Source: Excoecaria cochinchinensis (taxonomy: Eukaryota > Streptophyta > Magnoliopsida > Malpighiales > Euphorbiaceae). From it: a stretch of DNA of 64,000 bases. A model generated the notes under the pieces. The model had not been told where the DNA came from. It saw only the letters and a list, made by a program, of their open reading frames with translations, and searched no databases. The position numbers and the translations under genes were made by a program. Location of the stretch: NCBI GenBank assembly GCA_947683425.1, contig CANTUQ010000055.1, positions 5,506,001 through 5,570,000 of the forward strand, in the 5' to 3' direction. Positions 35,267 through 46,773 of the stretch are shown here, piece after piece. Positions within the stretch are counted from its first letter, which is position 1, and every line of letters starts with the position of its first letter.

Positions 35267-36850
35267 ATGCATCATCCTAACAATCTAATTTTTTCAGCCA
35301 TCATAAATTCATCTAAGTGGACTAGAGGTTCCGACGGTCGGCTAGTAAGGACAAATCTGCTCTTCGAGTTACCGAAACTAGTGTATGACTGGGATTCTGA
35401 GTCATCCTCATCAATCAGTGAAGCCTCTGTAGAGCCACCAATGGCAGAAGAAATCGGAGCTTTAACCACTCAGGACCTAGCTAGGAGGCTAGAGGATTTT
35501 GAACGAAGAATGATGGATATGATGGGTGCCATGGCTGAAAGGATTGCCCATCCACTTGCAGCCCCACAGCCGCCTGCTGCTCTACAGCCACAAGCAGCCC
35601 CTCCTCGGGGGCAAGCCGAACCACCTGCTGGCGGGGAGGCTCCCTTCGTTGGAGCTGCTGCTCGTCAACCCAATAATGAGCACAGAGCTGCTGCACCCAT
35701 CGAGCCAAGAGGGGAAAGGATTCACAATCCCAATGATGATTTCCTGATGGAGGAGGAAGAAGAAGGGGTGTCGATAGTCCACCAAGCTGCGAGGCCCAGA
35801 GAACCCAGAGAACCCAGAGTAGAGGATGAAGCTTTAAGAGGTATGAGACAACAGATCGAAGCTATCACCCGCATGCTATCAGCTGGAAAGGGGGTCAACC
35901 CAGAAGACAGAGATATAGGGGATGAAGAGCTGTTGCCCCAAAGATTCAAGATGCCCGAGCTTCCGAAGTTTGATGGCACCTCGGACCCATCCGCCCACAT
36001 CAAGCAATACACCCTGGTCATGAAAGGCACAGGGCTGAGCAAGAAGCAGAAGGTGGAATATTTCTGCCTTAGTCTGGTGGGCCCGGCAGTTGACTGGTAC
36101 CACGGGTTGGATAGGAGGTCCAAAGAGGACTGGGACCTTTTGACCGAAGAATTCATGAAGCAGTACGACTGCAGCACCAGGATGGAGGTCACCCTAAAAG
36201 ACCTCGAGCTTCTACAGCAGAAGAATGATGAGTCATTCCATGAGTACCTCACTAGATGGAGAAACAGGGTCATGGAGATGAAGAGGAAGCCTGACACTGC
36301 ATACCAGATCAGGCTATTTATCAGAAACTCATGCCCTTACTTAAGGGACTTACTCAGTTTTAAGGGGCTCAAGGACTGGGAGTCGCTCAAGGATATCGCT
36401 ATAGAAGCTGAGGCGGCTTACCTGGCAAAGAAAGTAAGCCAAAATAACTTTGCTGGGAAAGGCTATGGGAACCAGTCGGGATTCAAATCAGGCGGAGCTG
36501 GAGGCAGCAACAGCAGAAACGGTAGGACGGCAGAGGTCTCAGCTACTGGAGTTGGGCAGGGTCAAAGATATTACTCCAACTTAGGCCGCTCTCTATCTTG
36601 GGTACTGGAAAAACTAATGAAAGAAGGCAAGTTGCAGCCATTGCCACCCAGACCAGCCTTGAGTCAGGGACAGCCGGGACATAGAGGTGATCAGTACTGC
36701 GCTTACCACCAGCACACCGGCCATTTGACTGACCATTGCCGTATTCTGAGAAACAAGATCCAGGATCTCATTGACACCAATCAGATCACAGATCCTGAGA
36801 AGAGAGAAAAGAAGAAAAAAGCAGGCTACAACGCAGTCCCTCCACCGTGA
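35267..36850 (+). CDS. gag: LARD2 Gag polyprotein
   Basis: An open frame runs from 35174 to the TGA at 36850 (558 codons from the first ATG). The ATG at 35267 is preferred because conservation with LARD1 begins there; the ATG at 35441 (MAEEIGALTTQDL) is another option. Parts in order: leader; a likely coiled coil (LARRLEDFERRMMDMMGAM); a Pro/Ala-rich linker; a capsid-like retrotransposon Gag domain (FDGTSDPSAHIKQY, VDWYHGLDRRSKEDW, LQQKNDESFHEYLTRWRNR); and a C-terminal zinc-finger-like CAYHQHTGHLTDHC (about residues 509-522 of the long frame) with a basic tail. Gag forms the particle and packages RNA. No stop or shift is seen, so the frame may still be translatable. No pol follows. Confidence 0.9.
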   Translation: MHHPNNLIFSAIINSSKWTRGSDGRLVRTNLLFELPKLVYDWDSESSSSISEASVEPPMAEEIGALTTQDLARRLEDFERRMMDMMGAMAERIAHPLAAPQPPAALQPQAAPPRGQAEPPAGGEAPFVGAAARQPNNEHRAAAPIEPRGERIHNPNDDFLMEEEEEGVSIVHQAARPREPREPRVEDEALRGMRQQIEAITRMLSAGKGVNPEDRDIGDEELLPQRFKMPELPKFDGTSDPSAHIKQYTLVMKGTGLSKKQKVEYFCLSLVGPAVDWYHGLDRRSKEDWDLLTEEFMKQYDCSTRMEVTLKDLELLQQKNDESFHEYLTRWRNRVMEMKRKPDTAYQIRLFIRNSCPYLRDLLSFKGLKDWESLKDIAIEAEAAYLAKKVSQNNFAGKGYGNQSGFKSGGAGGSNSRNGRTAEVSATGVGQGQRYYSNLGRSLSWVLEKLMKEGKLQPLPPRPALSQGQPGHRGDQYCAYHQHTGHLTDHCRILRNKIQDLIDTNQITDPEKREKKKKAGYNAVPPP

Positions 36851-39050
36851 ACATGACCGTGTCTTGCAGTCCACTAGTGATATTGCTCTTAGATGCTGAA
36901 ATTCTTTTTATTTCTAGAACATTTTATGCTACAATTTTCTGTTTGTAATAAAGAGAACAATTTTTGCTTATTTGTATAATGTTTCTATTGATTTCATTTC
37001 ACATGATCATCACACATTTACTTTGGCATTAATTCAAATAATATGGTTGCATTTAATCTCGGAAACTTTGGGGAACCCAAAGAAAATTTTGATAGCATCT
37101 AACATAGCTCCTGTAAAGAGAAAAAAAGAAAAAAAAAAAAAACTAGTTGCAACTAGGGGACTGCATGGAAACTCACTAAGAGCACTAGAACCTTTCTGAT
37201 TACCCGTCAAAGCGATCCCTAGATAAGACGGAACCTAGAAAATGATTTAGGCAACATTTTCTTTGTATAGCTCTCTAAATGACCATTTCCTACCCTTACT
37301 TCACAATCGCTTGCTAGCCCATTGAGCCTTTATGTGGGTATGCTAAATGCGTGCCAATTTTGTTGTTACACACATTAAAACTATCCCCTGGCCTAAAATG
37401 ATTTTGGCTTCCCCTTAGAAGAGTGGCCTCTCTAGCAGGGATGGATGAACGTTTTAACAATTAACAATTTCTTTGTGGGTTATCAAAATTGCCTTGGTAA
37501 GGATGAGTTTACACTTTGGGAAGAGAGTTTCAGTCATGCGCCAAAGACATGAGCTCCCTAAAAAAAAAAAAAGTAGAGCTCAAAATAATAACCACTTGAC
37601 GAGTTTTGATGATTACCTTTTTAACTGTCAATCTGATCTTAAATGAGCTAAAATGTTATCAAATCCAAATTCAAGAATACCTTTGTATATACAACTGAGC
37701 TGAGAATGGTTCATCCACCAGTCGAGAAAATATTGCGGCCATTTTTCTCTAGCGACCTGATCCTCCTTTGATAGCCATCTACCTAAGCCTAACATTACAA
37801 CCAAAAGTAAGACCTTTTGATTCTTGGTTCAGTCTTATCCAATTAGCGAAGATGACCTTCTAAAAAGGTTTGGTACGTAAGAAGAGGCATATGGTGTTTC
37901 TTGAGCTTAAAGCGAGGAGCCACGAGTGCATTCATGCATTCGAGTTAAGTCTCATCCCCAAAGTTGCATCTAGAATTCGCATTCAAAGAAAAAGATTAAG
38001 GGATGAGAGAAAATCTTCAATCATAAAACTCGAGAGGGCTGATTGATAACAGGAGTTTGATGCTTTCAAGATCTATCTCGAGATTAGCTAAAGTCTTGTA
38101 GTTTTTAAAGTCAATGCCAAAATAATGATCATGTTTAATGAAATCAAATTGAAACACATGCATTTATGCAATGATGTGATCAGATTATTGTACCCTGTGT
38201 GATCAAAGTCATGTATCTGCCTACCCTCTGCTACTCTCAGCACGCAAACGCTTCAGCTAATTCATCCTGTTATCAGATGTGCAAAATCAAGCTCATGCAA
38301 CCATGCCCTAAGACTCCCTAAAGATTCTTGCCAACAACTTCAGCAATCTTCAAAAAAAAAAAAAAAAAAAAAAAAAAGAAAAGAAAAGAGCCGTTAGAGT
38401 GAAAACCGTAACTGGCGCTCTAAGCAAAAACTAGGCAAAATGATAGGGTGAAAACCTGAAAACAGGCAGTCTGTCCTTCAAAAAAAACAAAAAAATAAGA
38501 AAGAGAAAAGCCGCTGGATTGGGTTGGGTCCATCCAGGCAAAAAATAAGGCACAGGGTTATGTGAAAATCCACAAAGGACGCATCTCCCACTAAGAAAAG
38601 CTAGTGTGAAAATCCACAAGGGACGCACTACCTTCAAATAATGACTACAGGTACCAGGTAAGAATCTCACAATCCCAAAGGGCATGAAATTCAAAAGCAG
38701 CTCAAAAGGCATCAATTATATCGCAAATTGCAGCTAGCCCGGCTATCATCTCCAAGTTCACATAGATGAATTTTTATCCTGCATTCCTGCATAATTTATG
38801 CATTTCACTTGCATGCTCACCATTTTTGCATAGTTTAGTTTCCTTATTTTGCAGAAAGGGAGACTTGATGCGGACACCGACAAAAGCCGAGTGATGACAT
38901 CGGTCAAATCATCAATCCAAACCTCAACTCATTCATCAATCCAGACATCGATCAAAACATATATCCAAGCCTCAAGTCAATCATCAATCCGGACATCGAT
39001 CAAATCATCAATCTACATACCAGCTTAATCATCAAATCCAAGCACCATCC
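36851..39050 (+). other. LARD2 non-coding internal region
   Basis: About 2.2 kb after gag with no protein similarity that I recognise; listed ORFs are short and unconserved. It includes A-rich tracts (37123-37142, 37559-37572, 38351-38377), a duplicated phrase 'gtgaaaatccacaa(a/g)ggacgca' (38558-38630), and a loose repeat of 'atcgatcaaa(t)catcaatc' with 'gacatcg' (38880-39030). Confidence 0.75.
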
Positions 39051-39590
39051 AAAGACCTCTCAGGGGGCAATCAACCAAAGACTTCTCAGGGAGCAGTAAA
39101 TCAAAGACTTCTCAGGGAGCAATAAATCGAAGACCTCTCAGGGGGCAATCAACCAAAGACTTCTCAGGGAGCAGTAAATCAAAGACTTCTCAGGGAGAAA
39201 TAAATCAAAGACCACTCAGGGGGCAATCAACCAAAGACTTCTGAGGGAGCAGCAAATCCAAGACTTCTCAGGGAGCAGCAAATTGAAGACCTCTCAGGGG
39301 GCAAAAGATCAATGAACCAAAGACCTCTCAGGGGGCAAATGATCAATCAACCAAAGACCTCTCAGGAGGCAATGAACAGAAGACCTCTCAGGGGGCAAAC
39401 GAGCAGTAAATCGAAGACCTCTCAGGGGGCAATGAATCGAAGACCTCTCAGGGGGCAATGAATTGAAGACCTCTCAGGGGGCAATGAACTGAAGACCTCT
39501 CAGGGGGCAAATGATCAGAAAACTGAAGACCACTCAGGGGGCAAACAAACGATCGATGAACCGAAGACCTTTCAGGGGGCAATCAACCGA
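39051..39590 (+). repeat. LARD2 minisatellite, 19 copies, before the 3' LTR
   Basis: Core GAAGACCTCTCAGGGGGCAA in units of about 23-40 bp with variable tails (tcaacc, atgatc, agcagtaaat). I count 19 cores. The phrase AGGGGGCAA resembles the element's own G-rich tract beside the 3' LTR (ACTGGGGGCAAC). Tandem repeats in this position are known in plant Ogre/Tat retrotransposons. Confidence 0.92.
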
Positions 39591-39755
39591 AGGGCTCACA
39601 AATAGCACCACTTCAACAAACGAAAACACACTATGGTAATAACCACCATCTTAGAATTCTCCAGTTTGGAAAGACGGCTGACTCAGGTACTTGTCTCTTT
39701 CCTTTTCTTCTTTGAGTTTAGGCTCACCTAGACACTAGTGTACTAGATTCCCCTA

Positions 39756-39768
39756 AACTGGGGGCAAC
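39756..39768 (+). other. LARD2 polypurine-like tract
   Basis: AAACTGGGGGCAAC directly before the 3' LTR start TGTAGACACC. Position and G-run fit a plus-strand primer tract. Confidence 0.65.
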
Positions 39769-42531
39769 TGTAGACACCGGGTCCTGAGTCAGCCTAGATC
39801 GAAGTTACCCAATGATGATAATTGCCTTCACAGGCTTAAAAGGTTAAAAGTGATTATTTTCTCGTCAAATTTGCATTTTAGAGTGAAAAATTAGAAAATG
39901 ATAAAAAATATTTAAAAAATTAATTTTGAAAAATGGGGGCTTAAAATTATAGTGTTTTTAGTCAAAAAAAAAAAAGGTCAGATCGCGAGTGTCGGGCGCG
40001 GCAGCTCGCAGGCGCCCATCGTACTGCGGGCGCAAAGGCGACGCTCAGCGTCGCCGATGCTGCGCGTCGCAAAAGGCGCGCGAGGCATCGCACACGCTGA
40101 GCGCCGCACGGAGCGCTCGTGCGCGAGCGCCAGCGCGCGGATTTCGCGCAGCCTCGCCTGGTTGCTGCTCCGACGCCCGCCCCTCTATAGCGACGGGCTT
40201 CCTGGCCGTCGGTATAGGGTCTGATACCCTATTTTCCCATTTTTCAGCCCTTTTTCCGATTTTTTCACCCAAAAATCCGTTTTTATCCCAAAATTAAGGG
40301 TTTTTGACTTCAAATAAAATTCCAAAATATTTTTTATAGATTATTAATTAATAAAACTTGATTTTATCCCCAAAAATAAAGGAATTTGAATAAAATTAGG
40401 TTTGTTTTCCTTAATAAAATTAGGGCAACATTTTCTATTCTTTAAATACTTTATGATGAATCAAAAAAGGGGAGCCTCCACTACTATTTTTTTTACATCA
40501 GAATTTCCAGCATTTCTCTTGCTCTTTGATTTTTCTTCTAAACATTTTGAGATTTCTCTTTGAATTAACAAGGTTTAATGGAGATTGGAAAATTAATTTT
40601 CAAGACTTAATTATTCCAATTGATTCTTTTGGAGGCCTCCACATTTTTTAGACCTAGAATTTCCAGAATTCTTCTTCTTCTATTTTTCTTTTCAAGATTT
40701 TTCAGATTTTTCTTTTAATTAAAAAGGTTTAATTGAAATTGAAAGATCAATTTTCAATTCTTAATTATTCCAATTAATTTCTTGGTTTTTTCTCCATAAA
40801 CACAAGAAATTAATCATCATTTTGACATCAATTTCTTTTTAATCTTAAGCATACAAATCAATTTCTTTGTTTTTCTCCATAAACAAAGAGAATTAATTTA
40901 ATTGCTAAATTATTCTTTCAAGCAATTCTCCAGAAAATCATCACTTTTCCTTCATCAAATCCAATATTCTGAGGGTAAATATTCTTGGCTCCATTTCTAT
41001 TTTTATTTTATTTTATTTTATTTATTCATGTATATTTTATTATTTTTATTGATTTATTTATTGTTTTCATCTATTCATTTGTTTTATTGATTTTATATTC
41101 GTTCCATTTAATTGTTTATACATGATTTGATTTTTATTCATGTGAATATTGTTTTCTTTTAATTCCTAACATGTAAATGATTTTATTTTGATTCCAAATT
41201 ATTTTTAACATGCAAATAATTAATTTAAATTAATCTTTTTGCCATGTAAATAGTTTATATTAATTATGAACACATCAATTAACCTTGTTATATATCATTA
41301 TTATTTTCATCATTCTTTTGTTTACTAATTTTTATTATTCTTTTTATCATTGTTACATGATTGATTTATTATGATTTATTTATTTATTTATTATTTTTCA
41401 CTTTTCATCATTTTTCATCATGTGTATATTTTCATGTACTAATTAATTAACATGTTTTATTTTATTTTCATCACATCATCCAATCATTTGTCATACATAA
41501 TGCATGTTTCTCATTTATTTTGGTTTGATTTCATTATCATTCTTTTCATATCATCTTATTTTATTTTAATTTGTTATTCATTATTTTGTATATTTAATTG
41601 AATTAATTGATTTAATTACTAACATTATTTTATTTGTATTTTGTTTTTATGTCTAAACTCATTTTTCGCTTGGGCGTTTTTGCGAGCACATCGGGAGGTC
41701 CAAAAAGGCTCGTTTGGTTCATATATTTACTTTTCTTTATTTGTAATATTTAGTTTATTTGGCTTTTTCCTATTCACTTTTGCCATATAATTTTCTTGTA
41801 AAATTGTTTATTTAGGCACGCTAAAAAGAAAATCACAAAAACGTTTCTATTAATTAACTTGACATTTTTTTTTCTAAATAAAAGGGGACCAATGTCCTAG
41901 TTTTTCATACCCAAATAAATCATCACATCAAAACTTTTTCATAATAAATATGCATGCGAGGACCAATGTTCTCACTATTAATGAATAACCCGTTTTATGC
42001 ATGTATTTCACTTTTATAAATGGGAGTTGTATTCCGCTCCTAGTGTTATTGTAATTTGTTTTTGAAAGCTTTATTTTGGATTTTGCTTACATTTACCGCT
42101 TTTGATATGAATGATTGCGCCTTTAAATTAAAATTGCATTGTGTGGGAAGTTGATGAAACAATGAATTTAAAACTTAATTATGATATTAATCAAGGTATA
42201 AATAAATGAGAAGTCCCGAACCAGCTCTGGTCTTTGGGCTCAAAGAGGTTAGAGGTTATCCTCCAAGATACTTCTTGTGTTACGAGGCTTTAGCGTTAAT
42301 CCTAGGCTCCTTTGGCTGGCCCAAAATGGATACTAAGCGCAGTCTTAGGCTCTCCGAGGCGAGAGAAACTTTCCCAATGTTCTATTGGGTGGCGACTCCA
42401 TGAAACCTCCTTGTTGCCCAACATAGACGCACTTGCGATTTATCGCAAGCTGCCAACGGACCCACAAATGCCCCGATCGCCCACGTGCGGGCGGTCGAAG
42501 GGGCGGCAGCGGGGATCCAGCGCGCGTCACA
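39769..42531 (+). repeat. LARD2 3' LTR
   Basis: 2763 bp, near-identical to the 5' LTR except for a deletion of about 40 bp in the GC-rich block (39975-40215), a shorter A tract (39965-39976) and scattered substitutions. Internal primer-site-like GTGGCGACTCCA at 42389-42400. Confidence 0.92.
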
Positions 42532-42536
42532 ACTAG

Positions 42537-42851
42537 AATAGAGGTCACCCTGAAGGACCTCGAGCTTCTACAGCAAAAGAGTGATGAGTCGTTCCACGAA
42601 TACCTCACTAGGTAGAGAAACAGGGTCATGGAGATGAAGCGAAAACCTGACACTGCTGACCAGATCAGACTATTCATCAAGAACTCCTGCCCTTTTAGGG
42701 ACTTGCTCAGATTTAAAGGGCTCAGAAATTAGGAGTCGCTTAAAGACATTACTGTAGAGGCTGAGGCGGCTTACTTAGTGAAGAAAGCAAGCCAAAATAA
42801 CTTTACTGGGAGGAGCTTTGGGAACCAGCCAGGATACAGATCAGGCGGGGA
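42537..42851 (+). pseudogene. LARD1 gag, 3' part, truncated
   Basis: Continues the 30821-31695 frame directly after the ACTAG duplication (IEVTLKDLELLQQKSDESFHEY). It has two TAG codons where LARD2 has TGG (near 42613 and 42730), both G-to-A changes, and loses similarity at about 42851. Confidence 0.85.
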
Positions 42852-43802
42852 TGATCTAGAGTAGTTAATATGAGTTTTTGATGTTTAAATTGATTATAAG
42901 CAAGAAAATGAAAATACAATTGAAAATAGGCTTCTAGTAATTTATTGAGCATTTTTAAGAAATAATTGAATATATTCTAGATTATGAAAATATTATGTGT
43001 AAAATGATAAATTTAAATATATAGGTTTAAATTGATTTAATAGCATAATTAGAAGAAAAATAAATATAAATAATATGGAAATTATAATATGTGGAAGAAA
43101 AATAAATTAGAGGGTAATGAGCGTGTAAGGCCGAATGATGTTTTTAAAGAGACCAAGGTGAATTAATGAATGTTTAATGAATTTTAGTTAAGATAATAAA
43201 AATAGAATTGAAATTAAGCTAGTAAGAATTTAATGACAAATTTTTGGAGGATTAAGTGAACATAGTATAATTGTGTAAGCGATATATTGATTTAAATTGA
43301 AATTATGAGTGTTTAAAGTGTAGAAATGGTGTAATTAAATAATAAAATAAGATTTAATGAGAAAATAGGGAATAAGTGAAAAGAAAATTTGATAAAAGGG
43401 GCAATTATGTACAAGATTACAAAATAAAAGAAGTAAAATGTAACTATGAAAGAAATAGAGTTAAAAGAATGAAAATGGCAATTTAAGAAATAAATTAGTA
43501 AATAATTGATAAGAAGTATTGTAATGAAAGTCTAATATGAAATATGTATAAAATATGTTTATAAGGATTGAAAGGAAAATTTGCATGTAGAAGATTGGTT
43601 TATAGATGAAAATAAAGATTTAATGGCTACATAGTAAAGACAAGACATTGAAGGCAGATACGGAATTGTAGGAAAAATTAGGCATCTAACGATAACTTTG
43701 ATAATGTTGGCTTAAAATTAAGGATTTAAAAGATAGATTAGCACAAGTTTATGACTAATAGTGAAATTAGAAGAAATTAAGTGGGAATAGTAAGAAAAGA
43801 GA

Positions 43803-43806
<4 letters not shown>

Positions 43807-43863
<57 letters not shown>
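43807..43863. repeat. (AAT)n microsatellite
   Basis: About 19 AAT units inside LTR I, followed by degenerate AAT-rich DNA to about 44000. Confidence 0.95.
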
Positions 43864-43864
<1 letters not shown>

Positions 43865-45960
43865 GTAAGAATAATGGTATTAACATTTAAAATAATAATA
43901 ATGTAAATAGTGCCAATAATAGTAAAAAGTGTAGTAGTGGTGATAGGAATAATACAAATAAAAGTAAAAGCAATAAATATGCATATGATAATAATAAGAA
44001 AACGCATTAAAAAAATATAATATGCAAAAGAGAAATAAATGTGGAGTGAAAATATGATATAATTGAATAATACATGGTGTATATAGTGATAGTATGAAAT
44101 AATTATGATTGTGAACATATGGTTATGAAGTGAAATGTGTAAGTGCAAAATGTACAATGTATGGCCAATGAATGAGTATATGATTATGTTCAGTGTAAAA
44201 TAAATAGCAAATATTAGAAGAATTTAATGATATAAGATATAATATGGATATGACAAATGAGTGAATAAGTGAAAGTGACAGAGTTAAATGTACGTTACCT
44301 TTAGTAGTCTGGTAGTTAAATTTAGTTCAGAATATAGTTGGCTAGCCATATGGACACATATACAGTGGTGCAAGTCATGGCGACTCGCTTGGATAGACTA
44401 ATGACGATCTACCATAGTGATTCAGTGTAAGGCCCCGACTCGTACCTTAGTCTTTTTGGACACATTTAAGGCATAAGAGTGGCCGAAAATGTGTATTTGG
44501 TGTATATGTGTTAGGGACATAACCGATATTAATTAAAAAGTCAGGGGTAAATTAGTCATTTGACCCTTATGGACTAAATTGCATTAAATGAATTATTTGA
44601 TATGTAAATGTATGAAATTAAAAAGATTAAGGATTAGAAATGAAAAAGAAAAAAATAACCAATCATTTCTTGACACTTAGAAGTCTATAAAGAGGAAGAC
44701 TATCCATGGCTTATAAAAGCCATGAATGTCAGTTTGGAAAGGGAAAAATCTGGTCATTCCCTCATTAGAAACCAGCTTCTCTTCCCCATTTTAGTCACCA
44801 AAATTTCAGTTAAAAATTATGGTCAAATGTTTTCCAAGCTAGGCAAGCTAATTCTAATGTTTGTACAAGCCTAAGGTAAAAGAGTTTGGTTCATCTTCTT
44901 CTTCTTTCTACCATTGGGTTTGGGGATGGAATTATGGTTGATTGTTTAAATTCTAAATTTATATAATTTTTTGTAAAGGTAGAAATTGGTGGAACAAAAG
45001 GAAAGGAAAAGGAATGTGAAAGGAAGGCTAATTGAAGCAAAGAAGAAGCAAAAAGAAAAGGTTTGGGAATTATATGTTTTATGTGCATTTATTTGATGAA
45101 ATATCATTTTGATGTGTATATGGATATTTTATGTGAATTTGAGTTAAAGTTGAGTTATACATCTCCAAATAGCATGATTTTAGTTGGATTGGAAATTTAA
45201 GATGCATATCTACATTTTTTATAGAAATAGCGATGGGCTAATTCTGACTTTAAGATGTTCAAAATTGAGCTCAAACTTGACTAAGGGATTTTGCCACCCC
45301 AATGGGAGCAGTTCGGGTTATTTAGATCATATCTAGAGTTCTAGTGATCCAAATGACCTGAAATTTATGCCATTAGAAATTTAACATTTTGGGGAACATT
45401 TGCTAAGAAGACCATTTTGGCTGAAAATGTAACACCCTTATATAACCTTTCTAACGTACGTTTGCGGTTATGACGGCTACTAATAGTGCTACTTATATGG
45501 GTATGTGAATAAATTTGTTTCATTTAGCCGATATATGACTTAACTAACAATTCTTGGGTCAATTAATTTTCCTTCCAATTATTCTTAACAATTTTTAATT
45601 ATAACTTGTTTTTCTTAGTCAACGACCTATAACTGTCCAGATTATTATTCCAGTCTATAAAAATTTTGGCAGTATGACGACTATAATTTCAACCTACCCA
45701 AACCTGCAAAGTCAACAAACCGCAGCCCACACGGGCACAACAATAGTATACAATAATTCTCATCATCCATCAACCACAAACGGTCTCATAATATTCACTA
45801 AGTAATAATGTCCATCACACAACATAAATACATAACCATAATTTACAATATTTGTTCATATGTATATACATGCCATACATAATAACTACAGAAATATCTA
45901 GTACAAGCTTAGATCCAAAAGCTTACAAAAGTCGTATGCTTGCTCTCACGCCTAACCTGT

Positions 45961-46015
45961 ACCTACACGCAGCCAACAGAAATTACGTGCTAAGCATTAA
46001 ATATGCTCAATGGTG
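45961..46015 (-). promoter_or_regulatory. LTR module III double hairpin of G
   Basis: In sense, stem 1 is TTGAGCAT-attta-ATGCTTAG (8 bp with two G-U) and stem 2 is GCACG...CGTGT (5 bp with one G-U), then AGGT. Confidence 0.55.
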
Positions 46016-46725
46016 GTTACAATTCTAAAAATTTCCATCTTTCTAATTAGTATTTAATTAATACTAAAATATTTAAATTCCAATTTCTAACCAATGTAAA
46101 CTTTAATGTTATTCAATTAACTTCTAATAGTATTTATCATTTAATTTACTTATAAATTCATTAGTTAATTTATTCATTCTATATTTATATTATTTATTAT
46201 TATTTGTAACTTATTTGATTCTATAACTCCCATTTATTAATATACCAATTTTTTCTAAATCAATTACAATTTCTCATATTAATATTTTATCTTATTAATA
46301 CTAAATCATTATTTATATAATAACTTAATTATCTATTTAACTTTCAATTACTTCCTACTTTACTAATCTATTTCATTAAATTATATCAAATTGCTATTCA
46401 ATATTCTAATTTATTAATTTAAATCATTGTTCAACCAATAATTCATTATTTATTCTTCATTTTGCTATTTTCATGGCTAATTACATTTTAGCCCTCAATT
46501 AAGTATTTAATTTAATATTCTTACCCATTAAAAGGCTTTTCTTTTAATTTAGCTATATAATTACCAGGTTAGCATTACTTTTACCAATTAGTCCCTAAAA
46601 CTACTTAATTTATTTCATTTTAGCCCTTTTTCACTCATTAGTCCAATTCCAGTGAATTTTATTCATTTTACTATTTTGCCCCTAGTATCGGTCCAGTAGA
46701 AATCTCCGAACCGGATATGTGGGAC

Positions 46726-46773
46726 GTGGACCCCACAGATCCACATCATTCCAAAGTGACCCCGTAGGACCAC
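46726..46773 (-). promoter_or_regulatory. paired hairpins in LTR G (module II-like)
   Basis: In sense GTGGTCC-TACG-GGGTCAC (two G-U) and GTGGATC-TGTGG-GGTCCAC (one G-U). On the opposite strand the same positions are A-C mismatches. LTR I has the counterparts GTGGTC-TTTCGG-GATCAC (52681-52698) and GTGGACC-TATAG-GGTCCAC (52710-52728). Confidence 0.55.

Larger units (their letters stand above)
31696..42531 (+). mobile_element. LARD2: complete gag-only Tat-type element
   Basis: 10,836 bp with target duplication ACTAG (31691-31695 and 42532-42536). LTRs are 31696-34510 and 39769-42531. The primer binding site follows the 5' LTR and a G-rich tract precedes the 3' LTR. The only coding region is gag (35267-36850). 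About 2.9 kb of non-coding DNA follows, with a 19-copy minisatellite before the 3' LTR. No protease, RT, RNase H or integrase motif was found in any frame, so it must rely on another element for replication. Confidence 0.93.
27418..42851 (+). mobile_element. LARD1: gag-only Tat-type element, 3' truncated, split by LARD2
   Basis: 5' LTR 27418-30055, primer binding site 30057-30075, untranslated leader 30076-30820, then a gag frame broken at 31695 by LARD2 and resumed at 42537. Similarity to LARD2 gag stops at about 42851, where LTR I begins, so the rest of gag, the 3' part and the 3' LTR are lost. There is no protease or pol. The name follows 'large retrotransposon derivative'; Tat affinity comes from the gag and the primer site. 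Confidence 0.8.

Noticed and set aside
35722..36297. 191-codon ORF antisense to LARD2 gag
   Set aside because: It shadows a strongly coding sense frame; there is no independent support.
36851..39050. A hidden or frameshifted pol after LARD2 gag
   Set aside because: I looked for protease DTG/DSG, RT xxDD, RNase H and integrase motifs in all frames and found none; the region is non-coding in the copy.
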